The translations under genes and the position numbers were made by a program. Positions 57,381-64,000 of a DNA stretch of 64,000 nt are shown in pieces (the stretch's first letter is position 1; each line of letters begins with the position of its first letter). This DNA comes from Pseudomonas corrugata (GTDB lineage Bacteria; Pseudomonadota; Gammaproteobacteria; Pseudomonadales; Pseudomonadaceae). The notes under the pieces were generated by a model. The model worked only from the letters and a program-made list of their open reading frames with translations. It ran no database searches and was not told where the DNA came from. The stretch covers positions 1 to 64,000 of the forward strand of contig NZ_LHVK01000010.1 of assembly GCF_001269905.1 (NCBI RefSeq), given 5' to 3'.

Positions 57381-59507
57381 TCAGACTTCAAATTCCGACT
57401 GCAACGCAGCCCTAACGCAATACAAGACACCTTCCGGCACCCGACCGGCGAACAGCGCCGCCACTTCCGCCACCGCTGGCAACTCGCCTTCGCCATCCAG
57501 AAACGCATCCTGGACCTCGCCCATCAGTTCCTCGGGCAAATCCAGGGCCTGTTCCAGCGACAATTGCTGCTGGCCGATGGCTTCGGCAAGCATCGTGTAG
57601 ACGTTTTTCTCCGAGCACTGGAGCTGTCCGGCGATCTGCAACGGGGTCATGCCGGCCCGCGCCAGGGTGATCAACTCATGGCGTACATCGGCCACCGCCT
57701 TCGGCGCCTCGGCCTCGCCGCCCAACACCTGGAGGAAAGCCTCACCATAGCGCTCCAGCTTACGCGCGCCGACGCCGCTGACCCGGGCCATCTCCGCCAG
57801 GGAGGTGGGTTGGCTGCGCAGCATTTCCAGCAGCGTCGAGTCGGGAAAGATGACGTATGGCGGTACGGCATGTTCCTCGGCCAGCTTGCGCCGCAAGGCA
57901 CGCAAGGCTTCCCACTGATCGCGCTCCTCGCCGCGGACCAGTTGGCTGGCCTGGCTCTTGCTGCTCTTGATCGCGGTCGCCGGCTTGAGATCGCGGCGCA
58001 GTTCCAGGCTCACCTCGCCTTTGAGCAACGGCCGGCAGGTCTCGCTCAGACGCAGGCCGCCGTAGCCTTCCAGGTCGATGTCCACCAGGCCACGGGCCAC
58101 GAGTTGGCGGAACAGAGAACGCCATTCACTTTCGGAGCGGGACTTGCCTACGCCATACACCGACAGATGCTGGTGGCCGAAACTGCGAACCTTCTCGTTG
58201 TCCTTGCCCAGCAAGACATCCACCAAGTGCCCCACGCCATAGCGCTGCCCGGTGCGGAAAATGGTCGACAACGCCTGACGCGCCGGTTCAGTGGCGTCCC
58301 AGGTTTCCACGCCGTCGACACAGTTGTCGCAGTGCCCGCACGGCTGGGGCATGTCTTCGTCGAAATAGGCCAGCAAGGTCTGGCGGCGGCAGCGGGTTTC
58401 TTCGCACAGCGAGAGCATGGCATCGAGCTTGTGCTGCTCCAGGCGCTTGTGGCGTTCGTCACCTTCGGAGTTCTGCAGCATCTGCTTGAGCATCACCACG
58501 TCTTGCAGGCCGTAGGCCATCCAGGCGTCGGCCGGCAAGCCATCACGGCCGGCACGACCAGTTTCCTGGTAATAGGCCTCAAGGGACTTGGGCAGGTCCA
58601 GGTGCGCCACAAAACGCACGTTGGGCTTGTCGATGCCCATGCCGAACGCCACGGTGGCCACCATGATCAAGCCTTCCTCGTTGAGAAAGCGCTTCTGGTG
58701 ATAGGCCCGCAGTTCGTTGGGCAGCCCTGCGTGATAGGGCAACGCCGGAAACCCCTGTTCACAGAGAAACGCCGAGACTTCGTCGACTTTTTTCCGTGAC
58801 AGGCAATAGACGATGCCCGCATCGCTGCGCCGTTCGGCGAGGAACGCCAGCAACTGCTTGCGTGGCTGCTCCTTGGGCACGATGCGGTAGAAGATGTTGG
58901 GGCGGTCAAAGCTGGAAAGGAACCGCTCGGCGTCTTGCAAATGCAGGCGCTCGACGATTTCTTCCCGGGTCCGTTTGTCGGCGGTGGCGGTCAGGGCGAT
59001 GCGCGGTACATCGGGGAACAGCTCCGCCAGTTGCCCCAGTTGCAGGTATTCGCGACGGAAATCGTGACCCCACTGGGACACACAGTGAGCTTCGTCAATG
59101 GCAAACAGGGCGATTTCCAGGCTCTGCAGGAAAGCCAGCATGCGCGGCTGTACCAGGCGCTCCGGGGCGAGGTAGAGCATTTTCAGCTCACCGCGCCGGA
59201 TCCGCGCCGCCAGGTCCCGCTGCTGCTCGGCACTCAGGGTGGAGTTCAGCGAAGCCGCGGCGACGCCCAGTTCCTCGAGCGTCGCGACCTGATCGTCCAT
59301 CAAGGCGATCAGCGGCGAAACCACCACCGCCAAGCCATTGCGCAACAACGCCGGAACCTGGAAGCACAAGGATTTGCCGCCGCCGGTGGGCATCAGCACC
59401 AGGGCATCGCCACCGCTGGCCACGCGCTCAATAATGGCACCCTGGCGGCCACGAAAACTGTCGTAGCCGAAGATGTCCTTGAGGACGCGTTGAGCCTGTT
59501 CGAGCAT
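57381..59507 (-). CDS. recQ: ATP-dependent DNA helicase RecQ
   Basis: RecQ unwinds DNA 3' to 5' in recombination and repair. The 708-residue product has helicase domains (about 10-340; Walker A MPTGGGKSLCFQ, DEAH box FAIDEAHCVSQWGHDFR, motif VI QETGRAGRDG), the zinc-binding region (CEETRCRRQ, CGHCDNC), the RQC winged helix and an HRDC domain (about 520-595), plus a C-terminal extension. The ATG at 59507 (MLEQAQRVLKDIFG) is the family start; a longer frame to 59702 adds non-homologous residues. Confidence 0.96.
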   Translation of the reverse strand: MLEQAQRVLKDIFGYDSFRGRQGAIIERVASGGDALVLMPTGGGKSLCFQVPALLRNGLAVVVSPLIALMDDQVATLEELGVAAASLNSTLSAEQQRDLAARIRRGELKMLYLAPERLVQPRMLAFLQSLEIALFAIDEAHCVSQWGHDFRREYLQLGQLAELFPDVPRIALTATADKRTREEIVERLHLQDAERFLSSFDRPNIFYRIVPKEQPRKQLLAFLAERRSDAGIVYCLSRKKVDEVSAFLCEQGFPALPYHAGLPNELRAYHQKRFLNEEGLIMVATVAFGMGIDKPNVRFVAHLDLPKSLEAYYQETGRAGRDGLPADAWMAYGLQDVVMLKQMLQNSEGDERHKRLEQHKLDAMLSLCEETRCRRQTLLAYFDEDMPQPCGHCDNCVDGVETWDATEPARQALSTIFRTGQRYGVGHLVDVLLGKDNEKVRSFGHQHLSVYGVGKSRSESEWRSLFRQLVARGLVDIDLEGYGGLRLSETCRPLLKGEVSLELRRDLKPATAIKSSKSQASQLVRGEERDQWEALRALRRKLAEEHAVPPYVIFPDSTLLEMLRSQPTSLAEMARVSGVGARKLERYGEAFLQVLGGEAEAPKAVADVRHELITLARAGMTPLQIAGQLQCSEKNVYTMLAEAIGQQQLSLEQALDLPEELMGEVQDAFLDGEGELPAVAEVAALFAGRVPEGVLYCVRAALQSEFEV

Positions 59508-59938
59508 AGAAACTCCAAAAATCACCAAAACATCCCTGCAAGGCTGGTTCAGAATCGAACATGCTGCACCGGCAAATCGTAAGTGCGAGTTTCGAGCCGG
59601 TGGGACACCGCAGGGCATCACAAAGCGCGGCAGTATACCCGAGGCCCTCTGTGCAGAGGGCGTTGCTGACAAGAGGTGTTCAAGATCTGTAAGGCCTGAC
59701 ATTGCACTCTGTGGCGATGGGATTTATCCCCGCTGGGCTGCGAAGCGGCCCCAGAACATGCAACTCAATCTACCTGACACACCGGAGCGTATGGCTTCAG
59801 GGCCGCTTCGCAGCCCAGCGGGGCGGTGCGACGTTTCGCTAAATCCCCTCGCCACAGGCAAATCAGCCAAGCGGCTGGCCTGGGCGCTCAAGAAGGCCTA
59901 GAATTCCCGCATTGTTTATTCCCCCAAGGTAGCCCGTA
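59508..59938. other. Intergenic region between recQ and yecA-like gene
   Basis: This 431-base gap holds the recQ promoter region, a diverged REPIN (59710-59856) and the leader of the YecA-family gene. No gene or stable RNA is recognised. Confidence 0.6.
59710..59856. repeat. REPIN with altered right arm
   Basis: The left REP reads TGTGGCGATGGGATTTATCC. The right REP has GCAGCCCAGCGGGG and AAATCCCCTCGCCACA, but they are separated by CGGTGCGACGTTTCGCT where the usual copy has only AT. The inner GGGCTGCGAAGCGGCCCC and inverted GGCCGCTTCGCAGCCC arms are intact. Confidence 0.78.
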
Positions 59939-60526
59939 ATGTCCTTCGCTGAGCAACTGACCCGCCTGCAAGTCTTCCTCGACGCCGATGAGCTGCACGA
60001 GGAAGCGCTGGACTACGTGGCCGCTCACGGCTACCTGACCGCCCTGTCGATCTGTTCCGAGCAGGTGCCGGATCGCGAGTGGATCGACGCCCTCTTCGCC
60101 GAAGAGCCACATTACACCGACGAAGCCCAACGCATCGAAATCGAAGCCACGCTGGTTGGCCTCAAGGCCCACATTGCCCGTCAACTGGCCTCCGACGAAG
60201 AATTCGAGCTGCCCTGCGAGCTGGACCTGGGCGATGACCCGGACGACTCGGAACTGCGCGGCTGGTGCATCGGTTTCATGGAAGGGGTGTTCCTGCGCGA
60301 AGCGGCCTGGTTCGAAACCGCCGAAGAGGAAGTCAGCGAAATGCTGCTGCCGATCATGGTCGGTTCCGGCCTGTTCGACGAACAACCGGAGTTCTCCGAC
60401 ATCGCCGCCGATGCCAACCTGATGGACGACATGATCGTACAGATCCCGGAAGCCCTCACCGCGTTGTACCTGCTGTGCAACGCTCCGGACGAGAAGCCGG
60501 CGATCCTCAAGCCTCGTCACCACTAA
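59939..60526 (+). CDS. YecA/UPF0149 family protein
   Basis: This 195-residue acidic protein has the YecA/YgfB fold features: HGYLTALSICSEQVPDREWI near the start, then RGWCIGFMEGVFLREAAWF (about 103-121), and a helical C-terminus. There is no C-terminal SEC-C zinc motif (it ends LKPRHH). Function is unknown in pseudomonads. It is followed 10 bases later by the DUF454 gene, so they are probably co-transcribed. Confidence 0.88.
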   Translation: MSFAEQLTRLQVFLDADELHEEALDYVAAHGYLTALSICSEQVPDREWIDALFAEEPHYTDEAQRIEIEATLVGLKAHIARQLASDEEFELPCELDLGDDPDDSELRGWCIGFMEGVFLREAAWFETAEEEVSEMLLPIMVGSGLFDEQPEFSDIAADANLMDDMIVQIPEALTALYLLCNAPDEKPAILKPRHH

Positions 60527-60536
60527 GACGCGGCCT

Positions 60537-60932
60537 ATGGACAACCCCATAGGCAACCGCCCCCTGATGTTGCGTTACGTGCTGCTGGCCATCGGCTGGC
60601 TGAGCGTTGCATTGGGGGTGATCGGAATTTTCCTGCCGGTGCTGCCCACCACGCCCTTCCTGCTGCTGGCGGCGGCCTGCTTCGCCCGCAGCTCGCCGCG
60701 TTTCTACCAATGGCTGGTGGAGCACCCGCGACTCGGGCCGTGGATCAAGGATTACCTCAGCGGCAACGGCATCCCGCTCAAGGGCAAGGTCTACGCCATC
60801 GGGTTGATGTGGGCGAGCATTCTGCTGTCGTGCTACCTGGTGCCCTTGCCGTGGGCACGGGGGTTCATGTTGACGAGTGCGGTGTTGGTGACGGTTTATA
60901 TCCTCAAGCAAAAGACTTTGCGCAGGCCTTGA
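60537..60932 (+). CDS. DUF454 (YbaN-like) inner-membrane protein
   Basis: This 131-residue protein has the DUF454 signature GVIGIFLPVLPTTPFLLLAA and CFARSSPRFYQWLVEHPRLG, with three hydrophobic segments. Its function is unknown. A GC-rich hairpin (CGCCTGCT / AGCAGGCG at 60942-60966) follows the stop and may end transcription, although no T-run follows. Confidence 0.88.
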   Translation: MDNPIGNRPLMLRYVLLAIGWLSVALGVIGIFLPVLPTTPFLLLAAACFARSSPRFYQWLVEHPRLGPWIKDYLSGNGIPLKGKVYAIGLMWASILLSCYLVPLPWARGFMLTSAVLVTVYILKQKTLRRP

Positions 60933-61116
60933 TGGTGAGACCGCCTGCTTGAGAGAACAGCAGGCGCCCATGCCCTTGGCTTCGCCTACCACTCGTCGAA
61001 TAACACGCCACACCTGTAAGCTCTGACAGTAGTCAGGCGCGGTCGCCGTCACGTCAAATGTGCTCCATCGCCTTGCGATTCAACACCATCGCATCGTTCT
61101 GGACCAGGAGCTGGCC

Positions 61117-62967
61117 GTGACCTCTTTCCGTCTTTACCTACCGCCATTCAGGTCCTCCACCGACGGTCAGCGGGCACTGTGGCCTCTAATGATCGCGGGC
61201 ATGACCAGCCCTGTCGCAGACGGCGATGGCGGCATCAATCTGGCCGTGGTTGAAGATCACACGGAGGGTGCTTTCTGTATCATCGATCCGTGGTCACCCA
61301 TGCAAGAGGGTGACATCGTCGATGTCTACCTGGACTCGAACAATGTCTGGCATCACGAACTGCTCGCTGACCAGAACGAGAGATTGTTCTTCTTCGTGGA
61401 CCGGCAATGGTTTGTGCCCGGTTGGATCGAACAGTGCTATTACGTACTGCTGCGCAAAAATGAAACGACACCTGACGATCCATCCGCGCCCCTACGGCTT
61501 CTGGTCAAGCTGGACCGACCCGGCGGTCGCGACAAGGAACCGCATCTGCCGGGGCACTCGGAACTCAAGAGGGTGCAGTTGCCACCCGAAGTGATCACTC
61601 AAGGCGTCGATGCCGAATGGGCCGCCAAGGGCGTGCCCATGACAATCCAGCCCTACCCCAACATTGCCGTGCGTGACGTCATCCAGGTGAAATGGGGCAG
61701 TGTCTTCCTCGCCCCCCGGAGCCTGTCACCGGAGCAGGCCGCGGGCACACAGCCCATCGAAATCATCGCCGATCAGGCCGCGATACTAGCCGGCGGCGAC
61801 AGCAACGCCCTGCTGGTACAGTACGTGGTGCACGACGAGGTGTGGAACTATTCGGAAAAATGGTCGATTTCCACAACCGTACGAGTCGATGCCGGGGCCT
61901 GGCGCCTGGAAGCACCGATCATCGAGGAGGCGATCGACGGGATCATCGATCTCAAGACCTTGAACCAGCAGGACGTCACCGTGCAGATCCTGGTCCGGAC
62001 GGAAGACTTCAAAATCGGCGATACGGTGACCATGACATGGATCGGCACGCCACAAGTCGGCAAGCCGCTGATCCACACCCAGGCACAGCAGATCACGAAA
62101 ACACCCACCATCCTTGCGTTGAAGGTTCCTTACGCAGAAGTCCGCGCCATTGCCATGGGATCGGCCGAAGCGTCGTATGTGCTGACCAAGGAAAACGGAG
62201 ATCCACCTCTTTCGTCCAGGCGCGCATTTGCCAATGTGGTGGGCGACCTTTATGCCCACCCCGCCCCGGTCCTTCACGAACAACTGGGCGATATCTTGGA
62301 ACCTGACACGCTGATGGCCAACGTGGACATCTCGTACCCAGGTATCGCCGATGGAGATTTCATCGAGCTGATCTGGGAAGGCACGCGATCCGACGGCACG
62401 CCTTATGTGTATCCGCAAACCCATAGTGTCAGCAGGAGTGAAGCCGAAGACAAAGCGGTCACGCTGTACGTATCTGACGAGCACATCAGCGTACTTGCCA
62501 ACGGCCGCCTTGATCTGTGGTATCAGGTGTCCAACGACCAAGTGGGTGTCTACGGACAAAGCGAATCCGAACATCTGCTGGTCACGGTCCAGGCCTTGAT
62601 GGCTACGCTACCGCCCCCCACGGTCGAGGGGGTCGAAAACGGCATCCTCGATCCCTCGAAAATCTTCGATAAGGTCCGGGTATTGGTCGACTACACGGGC
62701 ACGGTCAAAGGCGACATCCTGACTTACTATTGGACCGGCTCCAATCCTTCCGCCAGTACCAGCGGCTGGATACCCATCACAACGGTGTCTGCCGGTAAAC
62801 CTGTGACGTTTCGAGTGGATGCCGAATTCGTGACAGGCCATATCGGGCAATCCGTAAAAGTACGCTACGCCCTCAAGCATGCTACCGGAGCGTATAGCTA
62901 TTCAAACACTCTGGATTTTTTCATCGATACCTGCGGCAAGGAGGTCGAGCAGAACAAAAAGGCCTGA
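61117..62967 (+). CDS. Uncharacterised Ig-like repeat protein (first of a tandem pair)
   Basis: This 616-residue protein has no signal peptide or membrane span. The N-terminal part (about 25-290) has IIDPWSPMQEGDIVDVYL and LRLLVKLDRPGGRDKEPHLP. About three repeats of roughly 105-110 residues follow (about 270-616), each with a start like APIIEEAIDGIIDLKTL or PPTVEGVENGILDPSKI, then a V-x-V strand, GD and a W-x-G motif (IGDTVTMTWIG; KGDILTYYWTG). This looks like beta-sandwich, Ig-like repeats. The GTG at 61117 with AGGAG 6 bases upstream is chosen over an upstream ATG at 61060, which has no ribosome site. Export and role are unknown. Confidence 0.8.
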   Translation: MTSFRLYLPPFRSSTDGQRALWPLMIAGMTSPVADGDGGINLAVVEDHTEGAFCIIDPWSPMQEGDIVDVYLDSNNVWHHELLADQNERLFFFVDRQWFVPGWIEQCYYVLLRKNETTPDDPSAPLRLLVKLDRPGGRDKEPHLPGHSELKRVQLPPEVITQGVDAEWAAKGVPMTIQPYPNIAVRDVIQVKWGSVFLAPRSLSPEQAAGTQPIEIIADQAAILAGGDSNALLVQYVVHDEVWNYSEKWSISTTVRVDAGAWRLEAPIIEEAIDGIIDLKTLNQQDVTVQILVRTEDFKIGDTVTMTWIGTPQVGKPLIHTQAQQITKTPTILALKVPYAEVRAIAMGSAEASYVLTKENGDPPLSSRRAFANVVGDLYAHPAPVLHEQLGDILEPDTLMANVDISYPGIADGDFIELIWEGTRSDGTPYVYPQTHSVSRSEAEDKAVTLYVSDEHISVLANGRLDLWYQVSNDQVGVYGQSESEHLLVTVQALMATLPPPTVEGVENGILDPSKIFDKVRVLVDYTGTVKGDILTYYWTGSNPSASTSGWIPITTVSAGKPVTFRVDAEFVTGHIGQSVKVRYALKHATGAYSYSNTLDFFIDTCGKEVEQNKKA

Positions 62968-63136
62968 TGTCCCTGCGATACTCCCTCGCCACAGATTCAT
63001 CAGTCACTCCAACATCCCCGATGACTGTCAGATCTGACAGTAGACGCCCTCATCCCGGCGCGTCCTAATAATCCCCACGTGCATTGCGCCTCTACTGCTT
63101 TATTGGCGGCCCCTCAACCAGTCGAGGTGTACCCCC

Positions 63137-64000
63137 ATGGAAAAGCGATTTCCCCCAAGCTATTCACCAGACAGCCAACCGCTTGCCGGCCTTGAGCCGC
63201 CCTGGTTTCCGGGCTGGACGCTTTTCGTCGAGGATTATGACGCGGGTATTCCGGCCAGGCTGGTGGAGGGAGGACTGCTGTGCATCGTCGATCCCTGGAC
63301 CCAGATGGAGGTCGGTGATGTTTTCCACCTTTACTGGAAGGACACCACCACGCCGGTCTGGAGCACCGAGATCGATCTGAACCAGAAAGGGGCGCGCCTG
63401 GTTTTTCGTATCGACGCGGGGCATATCGTCAGGGGTGACGCTTTTCCGGTGTTCTACAGTGTACTGCGGGTGGGTACGACGGTGCCTGAAGAGTCGCAGC
63501 CGCAGTGGAAACTGCTGGTCAAACTCGACCCGCCCGGCGGTTTCGATGAGGATCAGGGCACCCCGGGACACTCGGGGTTGGAGTATTCGATCCCCCAGGA
63601 CATCCTCGACAACGGCGTTGGCCCCGAAGAGGCCGCGGCCGGTGTGCCGATCACCATCAAGCCGTACCTGTTCATGCGCCGCAATGACAAGATCAACGTG
63701 GCCTGGGGAGCGGAAAATGTCGAGCACACGGTGGCCGAGGGTGAGGTGGGTGGGGAAATCATCGTCACTATCCCCCTTGAGGTCATCGAGCGAGCCGACG
63801 ACAGCGATGGCCTCGCCGTGGCCTACCAGGTGGTGGATGAGTGCGGCAACTACCCCGGCGGGTACTGGCGCTGGTCTGCGGTGACCCACGTCCTGGTCGA
63901 TGTGAACAATGACCGGCTCGACCCGCCACTGGTGCTGGTCAACGGCCTGCCGGTGGACGAAATCGACCTCGCCGAACTGGCCGGCGAACCCGTCATCGCT
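63137..64000 (+). CDS. Uncharacterised Ig-like repeat protein (second of tandem pair, runs off window)
   Basis: An open frame begins at the ATG at 63137 (MEKRFPPSYSPDSQPLAGLE), with GAGGTG 7 bases upstream, and stays open to the window edge (288 codons). It is clearly paralogous to the 61117 product: IVDPWTQMEVGDVFHLYWKD, PQWKLLVKLDPPGGFDEDQG and GVPITIKPYLFMRRNDKINV align with the first protein's IIDPWSPM, LLVKLDRPGG and GVPMTIQPYPNIAVRDVIQV. Differences in loops suggest an old duplication. The C-terminal repeats lie beyond the window. Confidence 0.82.
   Translation, partial: MEKRFPPSYSPDSQPLAGLEPPWFPGWTLFVEDYDAGIPARLVEGGLLCIVDPWTQMEVGDVFHLYWKDTTTPVWSTEIDLNQKGARLVFRIDAGHIVRGDAFPVFYSVLRVGTTVPEESQPQWKLLVKLDPPGGFDEDQGTPGHSGLEYSIPQDILDNGVGPEEAAAGVPITIKPYLFMRRNDKINVAWGAENVEHTVAEGEVGGEIIVTIPLEVIERADDSDGLAVAYQVVDECGNYPGGYWRWSAVTHVLVDVNNDRLDPPLVLVNGLPVDEIDLAELAGEPVIA

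Noticed and set aside
1..59856. Repeated palindromic units considered as a CRISPR array
   Set aside because: They are scattered singly between genes over the whole window, arranged as facing pairs, with no regular spacers and no cas genes.

Overview
The window reads as one stretch of a Pseudomonas chromosome, most likely the P. fluorescens complex. The grounds are high and even G+C, the FleQ/FleSR flagellar hierarchy with sigma-54 and sigma-28 type promoters, the HptB-HsbR-HsbA module, a phhRABC locus, and many paired REP elements (REPINs) of types common in that group. No species name can be given from sequence alone.

Positions 1-20107 (all minus strand) hold flagellar assembly and control genes: fliK, hptB-hsbR-hsbA, fliEFGHIJ, fleSR, fleQ, a fliT-like gene, fliS, fliD, flaG, fliC, then a small unknown gene and a DUF115/Maf-like gene. 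GG-N10-GC sigma-54 elements lie before fliK, fliE, fleS and, imperfectly, fliD. FliA-type (sigma-28) promoters lie before fliC and fliS.

Positions 20194-34449 (minus strand) form a flagellin glycosylation island between fliC and flgL. It has a ketoacyl-ACP synthase III, two very large multidomain glycosyltransferases and a tightly packed sugar operon: rfbF, rfbG, a 3,5-epimerase, a C-methyltransferase, an NAD-epimerase/reductase, a second methyltransferase and a CmcI-type enzyme. Together these suggest a CDP-linked, branched (C-methylated) 6-deoxyhexose placed on a short 283-residue flagellin, possibly with an acyl group from the KAS III branch.

Positions 34541-42966 (minus strand) are flgL-flgK-flgJ-flgI-flgH-flgG-flgF with a sigma-54 element before flgF. 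The usual flgBCDE genes are not next to flgF. Instead phhR follows, divergent from phhA-phhB-phhC (phenylalanine to tyrosine and aromatic transamination).

Positions 47700-60932 are ordinary housekeeping and regulatory genes: a nitroreductase, trkH, two AraC regulators, an Mpo1-like membrane protein, an LpxH-like phosphoesterase, an EamA transporter, a SelT/W-like protein, a FimV-like protein, a MarR regulator, recQ, a YecA-family gene and a DUF454 gene. Positions 61117-64000 hold two tandem paralogous genes for large proteins with Ig-like repeats and no known function; the second runs off the window. They share a short upstream motif. About ten REPIN or REP hairpins of three families sit between genes throughout.
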